IMG/VR virus record: IMGVR_UViG_3300032753_000148
Location: 1-26,287 of that record
Source: a virus
Reading direction: 5' to 3' (one strand)
Length of the DNA: 26,287 nt
The first letter of the stretch is position 1, and each line of letters starts with the position of its first letter. The notes below the pieces were generated by a model. The model had not been told where the DNA came from, did not search any database, and was given only the letters and a program-made list of their open reading frames with translations. Shown in pieces: positions 14,101 through 21,229 of this stretch. The position numbers and the translations under genes are program-made.

Positions 14101-14568
14101 GTGGCTACACTAGTATTTATAGATGAGGTTTTGCGCAGTCAAACTGGCGCCCCTATACCTCAGGGTATTGCTCTGTTTCGCACTCTAAAGGAAAGAGAAC
14201 GCGTTCTTATCCTTTCTAAAGATAAGGCTAGAGATGATGTTTGGCTGAAAGCCCACAAGATTAACTTTGTAGATGACCTAATAGGATTAGAGTCAGTAAC
14301 CTTTACAGATTTTCCAGAGTGGCGCCTCGTTGAGTACTGTCGCGGGCAATGGCATATAGACATGGTTATAACATCTAACCCAGAGCTGGCGACTAAACTG
14401 CTCACAGTAGGCATCACTACTCTAATGTTTTTACACCCTGTTTATATTACAGAACGTTTTCGCCCAGATAGCCGCACGGGTGTCCGTGCTTGGGAGTCTA
14501 TTTCAAAAGAGATAGCCACCCAACAAGAAGCCTTTATTGACGACCACAGACTAAACCGAGACATATGA
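14101..14568 (+). CDS. HAD-like protein lacking the catalytic motif
   Basis: 155 residues. The order of segments is that of haloacid-dehalogenase phosphatases: a first strand LVFIDEVLRS, a cap-like helix QGIALFRTLKERE, a second strand with Ser (VLILSKDKA), and a later MVITSNPELAT strand. The nucleophile motif DxDGT is replaced by FIDEVLR, so the second Asp is missing and phosphatase activity is unlikely. It may be a structural or binding version of the fold. It starts with GTG and overlaps the next gene by four bases (ATGA), suggesting the two work together. Confidence 0.6.
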   Translation: MATLVFIDEVLRSQTGAPIPQGIALFRTLKERERVLILSKDKARDDVWLKAHKINFVDDLIGLESVTFTDFPEWRLVEYCRGQWHIDMVITSNPELATKLLTVGITTLMFLHPVYITERFRPDSRTGVRAWESISKEIATQQEAFIDDHRLNRDI

Positions 14569-16004
14569 CTCGGATTGTCTATTTAGGTGCTGAGGTTCCT
14601 AGTAATCGTATCTTGCTTGAAAGTGCGGGCGTTCGCCATGTCGGTTTCAGTTTCTACCGCCTATTGCGCCGCGGCATCCCTAAAAAGGGATACAGATTAG
14701 AAGACCATTTTGACGACGGGGTTCAGATTTATCTACACCCTGGCCTACCCGCTGACCCCGCTATTCCTTTTGATGAGTTCTCGGACTTGTACGAGGGGTT
14801 CGTGGCAGAGAACATTGATAGGGTAACCCTATTCACGGAGATAGATTCAGATAACCTAGCCTATGTAGAGAACCAAAGAAAGACCTGTTGGTCTGAAGTT
14901 CCCCCAGGTAAGTTCCTCCCAGTTTGGAACCCAAGCACGGGGTTCAGTAATCTTAATCTAATGGCAGAACGCTACTTAGATATAGGAATCCCAGGCTCCT
15001 CCTTTGATGACCCCCAGACTGCTGTGGTGGTTAGAAACCTCACCCGTCAGGGTACTAGATTTCATATCTTAGGCTCGGCTAAGCCCGACCTACTACGCAA
15101 TGTTCCAGCTGAGACCACAAGTACGCTATCATGGCTGTCCCCAATGATGAATGGCGAGACCATAGTCTGGGACGGTGTGAAATTGATGCGCTACCCCAAG
15201 CGCATGAAAGACCAAGCCCGAACTAGATATAGAAATGTCTATACAAAGGCTGGCTTAGATGTTGATAAGATACTAGAAGATGACCCCAAAGAAGTATGCC
15301 GTTTGGCGCTCTGGTCATACCAGCAATATGAAGCGAGGAACAACGGAGTGAATAACAATGACGACTTCTTATCAGATAATAGCGAGGGAAATGAAGTAGC
15401 AACTAATGCGGAAACTACCCCCTCCCATATTGATAAGAAGCCCCTAGAGACACGGAAACTTGAAGCACGATTACCGCATGAAATGGGCAATCTACCTATC
15501 TTCGGATACGACGTAAAAGCCGTTGTTAATGATGATGGAGTCATAGAAGATGTGACCTCTGTGCGTTCACAATCTACTAGTCTTAGGGCATGTGATACCT
15601 GTTTCGTAGCCTCTAATTGTCCCGCTTTCAAGCCGCAAACAATGTGCGCTTTCAATCTACCAGTAGAGGTAAAGACCAAAGACCAACTAAAGGCACTACT
15701 CAATGCAATCATTGAAATGCAGGGTCAAAGGGTCGCTTTTATGCGATTTGCAGAAGAAATGAGTGGTGGGTATGCTGACCCCAACGTTTCTCAGGAGATT
15801 GACCGCCTCTTTAAGTTGATTAAAACAACCAAAGAATTGGACGATTCAAGAGAGTTTATCCGCATGACGGTAGAGCGACAAGGCTCTGCAGGAGTGCTAT
15901 CCTCCATCTTCGGAGATAAGGCCAACGTCTTAAAAGAACTCCCTAATGACGGTCTAAACGAAGAGCAAACGACCAAGATTATAAGAGATTTAACCGAAGA
16001 ATAA
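14565..16004 (+). CDS. two-part protein with cysteine cluster; N-terminal domain possibly TIM-barrel
   Basis: 479 residues. The N-terminal part (1-230) reads like a phage TIM-barrel domain: YLGAEVPSNRILLESAGV, VTLFTEIDSDNLAYVENQ, GKFLPVWNP, FHILGSAKPDLL. It loosely recalls tRNA-guanine transglycosylase relatives (DpdA type), but no catalytic residues can be named. A flexible linker (about 265-300) is rich in Asn, Asp and Ser. The C-terminal part has ACDTC, then NCPAF and MCAF, four cysteines that may bind metal, followed by helices ending at the stop. It overlaps the degenerate HAD-like gene. The family is not certain. Confidence 0.6.
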   Translation: MTRIVYLGAEVPSNRILLESAGVRHVGFSFYRLLRRGIPKKGYRLEDHFDDGVQIYLHPGLPADPAIPFDEFSDLYEGFVAENIDRVTLFTEIDSDNLAYVENQRKTCWSEVPPGKFLPVWNPSTGFSNLNLMAERYLDIGIPGSSFDDPQTAVVVRNLTRQGTRFHILGSAKPDLLRNVPAETTSTLSWLSPMMNGETIVWDGVKLMRYPKRMKDQARTRYRNVYTKAGLDVDKILEDDPKEVCRLALWSYQQYEARNNGVNNNDDFLSDNSEGNEVATNAETTPSHIDKKPLETRKLEARLPHEMGNLPIFGYDVKAVVNDDGVIEDVTSVRSQSTSLRACDTCFVASNCPAFKPQTMCAFNLPVEVKTKDQLKALLNAIIEMQGQRVAFMRFAEEMSGGYADPNVSQEIDRLFKLIKTTKELDDSREFIRMTVERQGSAGVLSSIFGDKANVLKELPNDGLNEEQTTKIIRDLTEE

Positions 16005-16010
16005 GATTTC

Positions 16011-16117
16011 CTCTTAGCATATAAGAGAGGGGTAGCGGATATTGGAACTATATACTCCGTGAACTACGACTAATAAGCACCTAGACTATAAATCCATAAC
16101 TGACGAACGGGGAAAAA
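16011..16117 (+). promoter_or_regulatory. leader of the ribonucleotide reductase gene
   Basis: A 113-base untranslated gap. It begins with a hairpin, CTCTTA/TAAGAG (16012-16027), and contains TATACT at 16051-16056 and TATAAA at 16087-16092 as possible -10 elements without clear -35 partners. CGGGGAAA directly precedes the GTG start. I looked for a B12-riboswitch-like box here and saw none. Confidence 0.35.
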
Positions 16118-18184
16118 GTGGCTTTATCATTTCATTTAGCAGACGATTACGTGGCAGGGTACCGCAGTAAGAAAGTGCCTTGGGGATACCAAGATGCCGC
16201 TGGAAACTCGGTGGGAGAGATTACTTTCCTACGTACCTATTCCCGTATCAAAGAGGATGGCACCAAAGAGACTTGGGTAGATGTGTGTGAGCGTGTCATC
16301 AACGGCATGTATTCTTTACAGAAAGACCACGCTAAGGCTAACCGACTTCCTTGGAATGATTCCAAGGCACAAGCCTCAGCCAAGGAGGCGTTTGACCGCT
16401 TATTTAATCTGAAGTGGACACCCCCAGGACGTGGACTATGGGTTATGGGAACCCCAATCGTGAACGAGCAACGAAATTCGGCTGCTCTTCAGAACTGCTC
16501 GTTTGTATCAACCTCTTCAATGACAAAGAACGACCCTTCCAAACCATTCGCCTTCCTTATGGAAGCAAGCATGCTAGGCGTCGGTGTTGGCTTCGACCAA
16601 AAAGGCGCAGATAAGGATTTTACAATCTATGAGCCACAAAACGGAGAAACCTATGTCATCCCAGATACCCGTGAAGGTTGGGTCGAGTCCTTCTCTGCCA
16701 TCCTCAATAGTTACCTTAGACCAGATACGAAGAGCCCTGTCTTTGACTACAGCCAAATCCGCCCAGAAGGAACTCCAATTAAAACCTTTGGAGGAACTGC
16801 CGCAGGACACGAGCCATTAGAAAACCTTCATAATCATATTCGCCGCATATTCAAAGACCGCGCGGGAGAGAAATTGACCCGTTTGGATATCGCAGATATC
16901 GGTAATCTAATTGGAGTTTGCGTAGTATCTGGCAACGTCCGTCGCTCAGCAGAACTTCTAATGGGAAAGCTGGATGACGAAGAGTTTCTTAATCTGAAGA
17001 ATGCCGAAGTCTATCCAGAGCGTAACTCTTACAACCCAGAAGCTCCTGGTTGGGCTTGGATGTCTAACAACTCAGTTGAGGTTAGCGTCGGTTCTAATTT
17101 AGATTCTATTGTTGATGGTATTGCCCGTAATGGTGAGCCTGGGGTTATCTGGATGGATGTGACTCGTAAATACGGTCGTCTAGCAGACCCAATCAACAAT
17201 AAAGATTGGCGCGCGGCTGGGTACAACCCTTGCGCAGAACAGTCTCTTGAATCCTATGAGTGCTGTACTCTGGTTGAAACTTACCTCAACCGCCACGATT
17301 CTATTGAAGACTTCAAGCGGACTCTCAAGTTTGCTTATCTCTATGCCAAGACCGTAACTCTTCTGCCAACTCACTGGGAGGAGACCAACGCGATTATGCA
17401 ACGTAACCGCCGTATCGGTACCTCTATCTCAGGTGTCGCTGACTTCGCTGACAATCGTGGTCTACCAGCCTTGCGCCAGTGGATGGACGAGGGTTACGCC
17501 ACTATCCAACAGTACGATAAGGGTTACTCAGAGTGGCTCGGTATCCGTGAATCCATTAAGACTACTACTGTCAAGCCTTCAGGAACAGTCTCTATTCTTG
17601 CAGGCGAAAGCCCAGGGGTTCACTGGTCAGTAGGCGGTAAATACTTCCTTCGTGCTATTAGATTCCGCAACGAAGACCCTCAACTTCCTCTCTTCCGTAT
17701 GGCCCAGTATCGTATTGAAGCGGCCAGCGAGGACCCAAAGAATACTTCTGTGGTGTTCTTTCCAGTTGAATCTAATTCTAAACGCTCCGAGAAAGACGTC
17801 TCTATCTATGAGAAGGTTGCTCTCGCAGCGACGGCGCAACGCTACTGGAGCGATAACTCTGTCTCTGTAACAGTCTCTTTCAACCCTGAGACGGAATCTA
17901 AAGATGTTGGCACTGTTCTACATCTATATGACGGTCAGTTGAAGACGGTCTCTTTCCTACCATCAGGAAATACTATCTACCCTCAAATGCCGTATACCCA
18001 AATTACTGCGGAAGAGTACGAGGCTTATCGTATGACTCTCTTTCATATTGACTTCGCTGGTGTCTACGCTGGTATGGCTATGGACGCTATCGGTGAGGCT
18101 TTTTGTAGCACAGACGCATGCGAAGTTAAAATGATTACAGACGTAAAGCCAGGAGAAATTATCACAAGTAAAACAACAGATTAG
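16118..18184 (+). CDS. nrdJ-like: adenosylcobalamin-dependent (class II) ribonucleoside-triphosphate reductase
   Basis: 688 residues, close to the monomeric Lactobacillus-type reductase. Reduces ribonucleotides to deoxyribonucleotides using a coenzyme B12 radical. Visible signatures: TPPGRGLWVMGT (101-112), the disulfide-forming C127 in NCSFVST, GVGVGFDQKG, VSGNVRRSAELLMG, the radical-site motif NPCAEQSLE with C372 and E374, KPSGTVSILAG, and a C-terminal redox pair CSTDAC (C663, C668). No separate small subunit is needed for this class. The GTG start with CGGGGAAA upstream is well supported. It gives the phage dNTPs only if the host supplies or imports cobalamin. It is the last protein gene of the plus strand before the tRNA. 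Confidence 0.93.
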   Translation: MALSFHLADDYVAGYRSKKVPWGYQDAAGNSVGEITFLRTYSRIKEDGTKETWVDVCERVINGMYSLQKDHAKANRLPWNDSKAQASAKEAFDRLFNLKWTPPGRGLWVMGTPIVNEQRNSAALQNCSFVSTSSMTKNDPSKPFAFLMEASMLGVGVGFDQKGADKDFTIYEPQNGETYVIPDTREGWVESFSAILNSYLRPDTKSPVFDYSQIRPEGTPIKTFGGTAAGHEPLENLHNHIRRIFKDRAGEKLTRLDIADIGNLIGVCVVSGNVRRSAELLMGKLDDEEFLNLKNAEVYPERNSYNPEAPGWAWMSNNSVEVSVGSNLDSIVDGIARNGEPGVIWMDVTRKYGRLADPINNKDWRAAGYNPCAEQSLESYECCTLVETYLNRHDSIEDFKRTLKFAYLYAKTVTLLPTHWEETNAIMQRNRRIGTSISGVADFADNRGLPALRQWMDEGYATIQQYDKGYSEWLGIRESIKTTTVKPSGTVSILAGESPGVHWSVGGKYFLRAIRFRNEDPQLPLFRMAQYRIEAASEDPKNTSVVFFPVESNSKRSEKDVSIYEKVALAATAQRYWSDNSVSVTVSFNPETESKDVGTVLHLYDGQLKTVSFLPSGNTIYPQMPYTQITAEEYEAYRMTLFHIDFAGVYAGMAMDAIGEAFCSTDACEVKMITDVKPGEIITSKTTD

Positions 18185-18200
18185 TAACTAATCTTTGCGA

Positions 18201-18206
18201 TAATCT
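18201..18206 (+). promoter_or_regulatory. candidate -10 element for the tRNA transcript
   Basis: GCGA-TAATCT, 17 bases after the reductase stop, could start a transcript near 18213 that reads through the tRNA to the terminator. No clear -35. Confidence 0.35.
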
Positions 18207-18279
18207 GCTAGCCTAGTGGCACCATGTCCTGGAGCATGCGGCTTAGGGTTAAGGTTCCTCCTAAAACCTATCCAGATAG

Positions 18280-18350
18280 TGGGAATAAGTGTTACGGTAG
18301 CACGTGGAGCTCCAACCTCCAAGGCACGGGTTCGACCCCTGTATTCCCTG
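18280..18350 (+). tRNA. tRNA-Trp (anticodon CCA)
   Basis: The cloverleaf reads: acceptor GGGAAT/ATTCCC (with a T-T mismatch at the first pair), D arm GTGT/GCAC with a GG-containing loop, anticodon stem TGGAG/CTCCA with loop CTCCAAC, a four-base variable loop, and T stem ACGGG/CCTGT with loop TTCGACC. Loop position 33 is T and the anticodon is CCA, which reads UGG (Trp). Oddities are the mismatched first pair, A instead of T at position 8, and no encoded CCA end. These leave some doubt about full function. Confidence 0.75.
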
Positions 18351-18360
18351 CGGTGATACA

Positions 18361-18385
18361 CCTCCATGACTGAAAATCATGGGGG
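18361..18385 (+). other. 9-bp hairpin with a Phe-like anticodon loop
   Basis: CCTCCATGA pairs with TCATGGGGG (one G-T pair) around the loop CTGAAAA, which is exactly the loop of tRNA-Phe (GAA). No acceptor or T arm can be found around it, and the 5' half would overlap the tRNA-Trp. It may be a remnant of a tRNA or an ordinary hairpin. Confidence 0.45.
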
Positions 18386-18446
18386 GTTGTAATTCCAAGA
18401 TGAACCTATTAAACTGATAAGGGACAATCAGTAACCGAGCATAGAA

Positions 18447-18480
18447 AAAGCCCCCCTAAACTAGGGGGGCTTTCTTTCTT
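18447..18480. terminator. bidirectional intrinsic terminator between convergent operons
   Basis: AAAGCCCCCCTA pairs perfectly with TAGGGGGGCTTT across a three-base loop. A T-rich tract follows on the plus strand (TTTCTTTCTTTC), and five A bases precede it, giving a T tract on the minus strand. It stops the plus-strand tRNA/reductase transcript and the long minus-strand operon. Confidence 0.93.
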
Positions 18481-18577
18481 TCGGCGCAGGTACGGCTCGC
18501 TCGGAAGGGTTGAGGTCTTGACCGTCCTTAGTAGGAACGAGTGGAAACTACTTTAACGCCCCTCTTAAAAATCTCTC
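18481..18577. other. short gap after the terminator; no gene seen
   Basis: About 97 bases with no start codon and frame that could be supported on either strand. It contains a short GGTC-TT-GACC inverted repeat (18512-18521). I see no further signal. Confidence 0.4.
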
Positions 18578-18679
18578 TTATTCGTCGTCCTCTTCTTCAA
18601 TAATCTCTTCGTCCTCAAAAGGGTCTTGATTAGGATTGGTTATGTGCCAATCAGGAAGTCCTCCACTGATTGGGTTCAC
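18578..18679 (-). CDS. 33-residue acidic protein
   Basis: GTG overlaps the stop of the upstream gene (GTGA) with AAGGTGG about five bases away, a strong signal for a real start. The peptide starts MNPISGGLPDWHITNPNQD and ends in an acidic run in which 13 of the last 14 residues are Asp, Glu or Ile (FEDEEIIEEEDDE). Such a tail could mimic nucleic acid or bind a basic partner. It is the last gene of the minus-strand operon, just before the terminator. Confidence 0.6.
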   Translation of the reverse strand: MNPISGGLPDWHITNPNQDPFEDEEIIEEEDDE

Positions 18680-18957
18680 GCTTCCACCTTAAAATCAATA
18701 GAGCCCATAAGGAAGGTAGGCTTACCGTTCTCATCTTCAATCGTAGGGGACAACTTAATTGACTTGCGTCCTGTTGTGACTAGCAATTCGCTCTTTACCC
18801 AGCGCTTACCAGCAGAGGCGTTAGACCATGCGCTCATAACTACGTTGGAGACCTCTCCTAGTTCGTTACGTACGGCTACAGTACAGAGCCATGCGCCACT
18901 CTTTTCGGTGTTCTTTGCTAGTGAAGCAATAAACGTATTCGTTACCTTTTTAGCCAT
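18676..18957 (-). CDS. small conserved-looking protein of unknown function
   Basis: 93 residues without cysteine clusters. It starts MAKKVTNTFIASLAKN and has alternating strands (GAWLCTVAVRNELGEVSNVV, then SELLVTTGRKSIKLSP), suggesting a small beta-rich fold. It overlaps the glycosylase-like gene upstream by eight bases and the acidic peptide by four. I cannot name a family. Confidence 0.65.
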   Translation of the reverse strand: MAKKVTNTFIASLAKNTEKSGAWLCTVAVRNELGEVSNVVMSAWSNASAGKRWVKSELLVTTGRKSIKLSPTIEDENGKPTFLMGSIDFKVEA

Positions 18958-19414
18958 TTGTATTCCTTCTTTCTTTGGGTGTGTAATCTACCACATTAGA
19001 GTACTGCTTGTCATCTACCACCCAAAAGTATGGCATCTCGCCATTTACATCAGGGAATTGTTCTTGATAGTACTCAGGGGCTTTTCGGATTAGATTAGAT
19101 TGGTGAGACTTATGGAGTCGCTCGTCACCTAGCCACGCGGGCATGGTTGGGGCGCCTACACAAACAAATCTCTCCAGCATGGTGTCCTTGTATCCACGCG
19201 CTATCCACTCTAGGCACATCTCTCTCCCGTAAGCATTGAGCGCGTCCTCGTACCCAGCCCACATCAAGACTGCAGGGTGGTTACGCCACCCCTTAGTCTC
19301 TCCCCGTAAGGCTTTAAGTATCTGCCACGCTTCAACTCTCTGCCTACCTAGCCTACGGTAATCCAGCGCACGTGCTGTATCCGTAAAGTTAGGTAGCGGT
19401 AGAAAAGTTTGCAT
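18950..19414 (-). CDS. MSMEG_6728-like protein, probable pyrimidine-dimer DNA glycosylase relative
   Basis: 154 residues matching a family widespread in actinobacteria: MQTFLPLPNFTDTARALDYR, RLGRQRVEAWQILKAL, GWRNHPAVLMWAGYEDAL, then WLGDERLHKSHQSNLIRK and PYFWVV. That family is related to the T4 endonuclease V (DenV) group, which removes UV-induced thymine dimers and nicks the strand. The N-terminal amine would be the nucleophile in the T4 enzyme; here the second residue is Gln, so chemistry may differ. It could protect phage DNA in sunlit habitats (inference). The start overlaps the previous stop by one base. Confidence 0.75.
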   Translation of the reverse strand: MQTFLPLPNFTDTARALDYRRLGRQRVEAWQILKALRGETKGWRNHPAVLMWAGYEDALNAYGREMCLEWIARGYKDTMLERFVCVGAPTMPAWLGDERLHKSHQSNLIRKAPEYYQEQFPDVNGEMPYFWVVDDKQYSNVVDYTPKERRNTNG

Positions 19415-19749
19415 TACTCAGTCTCTCTATCTAGGCTCTCTGCATGGAGTACTGCTCGTTTATGTCCCTCTTGCGCTTGCTCTAAGGTTGAGTATCTCTC
19501 TTGATACACCTCAGACCAATCATCTTTAGGAAAGACCATAGTCTCAAATATGACTGGAGGTGCTTCGTCATTAGAACCAAGGCGCATATCTATACCAGTC
19601 CACACTGTGGATACGCGATAGTTATTTACCTCGTAGTACCCTACGCGCTTATACGTATGGTCAGTGGTATATTCGCCCCACTGTTTAAGGCTAATCTTAT
19701 TGCCCTTACGGTCGTAGCACCTATAGTCATTCTCTTGACTACTCATCAT
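19414..19749 (-). CDS. conserved phage protein of unknown function
   Basis: 111 residues. It has the recurring pattern YDRKGNKISLKQWGEY, YKRVGYYEVNNYRVSTVWTG, VIFETMVFPKD and YSTLEQAQEGHKRAV, which I recognise from many phage and bacterial hypothetical proteins. The C-terminal motif (YxERYSTxEQAxxGHxxAV) is its most conserved part. Function unknown. It starts with ATG-ATG; either could be used. The start overlaps the neighbour by 11 bases. Confidence 0.75.
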   Translation of the reverse strand: MMSSQENDYRCYDRKGNKISLKQWGEYTTDHTYKRVGYYEVNNYRVSTVWTGIDMRLGSNDEAPPVIFETMVFPKDDWSEVYQERYSTLEQAQEGHKRAVLHAESLDRETE

Positions 19750-20065
19750 CTGACTCCTCTTTTAGAGTTGCGAACTCTCCTGAAAACCAATCTCTTGCCC
19801 ATTCGCTGGCAGAGTTGTACCCATTCTCTAATGTGATAAGGGTATCGGAGGCTAGGTACGCGCTCCATACGCTCTCTACTGTAGTACCTTCTTTGAGGTC
19901 GTACTCAGTATCAGATTGAAACTCTTCTACATAGTCTGCTAAGCATGCGTAGACAAATACGTCAGCAAACTTTGGGCGACCCTCACGATACGCATAATCA
20001 TTAAGCGCTTCTAGTACCTCTTTGATACGAAGGTCACTGCCTACTACTTCACCTAGATTACCCAT
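19739..20065 (-). CDS. acidic hypothetical protein
   Basis: 108 residues, acidic, mostly helical (LRIKEVLEALNDYAYREG, FADVFVYACLADYVEEFQSD). It has no clear motif and ends in EESDDE. It lies three bases after the next upstream gene. No family recognised. Confidence 0.65.
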   Translation of the reverse strand: MGNLGEVVGSDLRIKEVLEALNDYAYREGRPKFADVFVYACLADYVEEFQSDTEYDLKEGTTVESVWSAYLASDTLITLENGYNSASEWARDWFSGEFATLKEESDDE

Positions 20066-20068
20066 TTT

Positions 20069-20590
20069 TTATTCCTCTTCCTTTTCTTGTCGTGTTTCGT
20101 CATATTTTATTACTTCCGCGCTTAACATGCAAGCAAGGACACTTTCTTTTAACTGCCTAAGGTTAGCGTAAATATCAAAATCTACTTTAGACTCTTTTGT
20201 AACTTTATCTAGTAAATACTCTAGCGGTGCTAACGAAACTGTATAGCCCTCCTCGTCTTTGTACTCTAAAGATAAGTTTTCTATAAAGTACGCCACTAGT
20301 AAGTCTGCTAGAGACACTTCCGTTTTGCTTTTATCTAGTCTACGTGCGCCGTCCTCAACGTACGTTAAATCTCTTAGAACGCCTGTTACTCGGTTACCGA
20401 TAGGGGGTTCGGAATCATAATTAACATTAGTATGACGCCCGTGCTGGATAAGGTTATTTATATTATTCGCAATAATAGTATGTGCTTCCGCACTTAGGTT
20501 TCTATATGAGAGGTCTCTGTCTTTAGCATAAGACGGGCGCGCGTGGTGAGGTTCGTCTCCCCACTGCTTACTAATATTACTTTTAGCCAT
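20069..20590 (-). CDS. hypothetical protein
   Basis: 173 residues. The N-terminus has HHARPSYAKDRDLSYRNLSA, a basic patch; the middle and C-terminus are helical (ADLLVAYFIENLSLEY, LRQLKESVLACMLSAEVI) and end in a charged EKEEE. There are no metal or catalytic motifs. The start overlaps the stop of the Cys-rich gene by one base. Unknown. Confidence 0.65.
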   Translation of the reverse strand: MAKSNISKQWGDEPHHARPSYAKDRDLSYRNLSAEAHTIIANNINNLIQHGRHTNVNYDSEPPIGNRVTGVLRDLTYVEDGARRLDKSKTEVSLADLLVAYFIENLSLEYKDEEGYTVSLAPLEYLLDKVTKESKVDFDIYANLRQLKESVLACMLSAEVIKYDETRQEKEEE

Positions 20591-20805
20591 TAGTTATGCC
20601 CTCTGCAATCACAACATTCCTCGCACCGTGTTGGCACATACACGCATTGGCGGATACCGTACTGTGCGCCTACTGTGCCCCGTTTAGGTGTGGCTTCTCC
20701 ACACCTAGAGCATTCAATATAACAATCGTTGCACTCCCCGTTACAGCAAGCGCAAGCGTTCTCGTAAGCGACATGCTCGCATGCTTCATGGATAACCTTA
20801 GTCAT
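20590..20805 (-). CDS. cysteine-rich small protein
   Basis: About 71 residues with more than a dozen cysteines: CEH, CACC, CNDC, CSRC, then CEECCDC near the end, with at least one His. Enough ligands for two or three zinc sites or an iron-sulfur cluster. The ATG at 20805 is preferred because GGAG lies nine bases before it; a TTG at 20820 is in frame but less likely. It overlaps the upstream gene by eight bases. The role is unknown; zinc-finger packing of this sort usually means protein or nucleic-acid binding. Confidence 0.7.
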   Translation of the reverse strand: MTKVIHEACEHVAYENACACCNGECNDCYIECSRCGEATPKRGTVGAQYGIRQCVYVPTRCEECCDCRGHN

Positions 20806-20983
20806 TTTTGATTTCTCCAAATTCTTTTAGAACCTCACGTAGCACGTCAATCGCGCCTCTGTAGTACTCATCTGACTCAAAGTGCTCGTCATCAGGTATC
20901 TCAACCCCTGTACGGGCTTCCTCCCACGCGACTTGCAGACTCCATGAACGTTCTTTTATATAATCAAGTACGTCTTTACTCAT
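20798..20983 (-). CDS. small acidic helical protein
   Basis: 61 residues, predicted helical with an acidic middle (DDEHFESDEYY) and a closing helix (GAIDVLREVLKEFGE). It overlaps the upstream gene by four bases (ATGA) and the downstream gene by eight. No family recognised. Confidence 0.65.
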   Translation of the reverse strand: MSKDVLDYIKERSWSLQVAWEEARTGVEIPDDEHFESDEYYRGAIDVLREVLKEFGEIKND

Positions 20984-21189
20984 TTTAGTCCTCCCATATT
21001 TCTTCCGCCGTCAGAGTCTCTGACTATTACTTGCTTAGTGACTTGCCTAAGGTTATCCCAACCGTAGTACTCTTGCATGAAAGTAAAGTATTCCTCTGCA
21101 ATCTTTTCGCCGTCAGTTTCCTCGGTTGTTACGTCTCCAACTAATGAGAAGTAGTCACCTATAAATAGAACCGTATAATCTTTAGCCAT
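20980..21189 (-). CDS. small hypothetical protein
   Basis: 69 residues starting MAKDYTVLFIGDYFSLVGDV with a short beta-alpha-looking first part, then an acidic helix (ETDGEKIAEEYFTFMQEYYG). AAGGAC lies a few bases upstream of the ATG. It is the first gene after the structured untranslated region 21230-21372. Function unknown. Confidence 0.65.
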   Translation of the reverse strand: MAKDYTVLFIGDYFSLVGDVTTEETDGEKIAEEYFTFMQEYYGWDNLRQVTKQVIVRDSDGGRNMGGLK

Positions 21190-21229
21190 TGTCCTTGCCC
21201 TTACGTTTAGTTTGCGGTTTGTTTGTGTT

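Noticed and set aside
15239-15712. 157-codon minus-strand frame within the 14565-16004 gene
   Set aside because: It is the opposite-strand shadow of a well-supported plus-strand gene and is Ser-rich with no start signal.
16005-16117. Cobalamin riboswitch before the class II reductase
   Set aside because: At 113 bases the gap is short for this riboswitch, and I see no B12-box-like sequence; only a small hairpin and possible promoter elements.
18224-18372. 49-codon plus-strand frame starting MSWSMRLRVK
   Set aside because: It runs straight through the tRNA-Trp and its flanking hairpin and has no ribosome binding site.
18339-18410. Second tRNA (Phe, GAA)
   Set aside because: The anticodon arm is perfect, but no T arm or acceptor pairing exists, and the 5' half would overlap tRNA-Trp.
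18626-19093. 155-codon plus-strand frame opposite the 18676-19414 genes
   Set aside because: It lies antisense to two minus-strand genes with recognisable or coupled coding signals and has no ribosome binding site or motif of its own.
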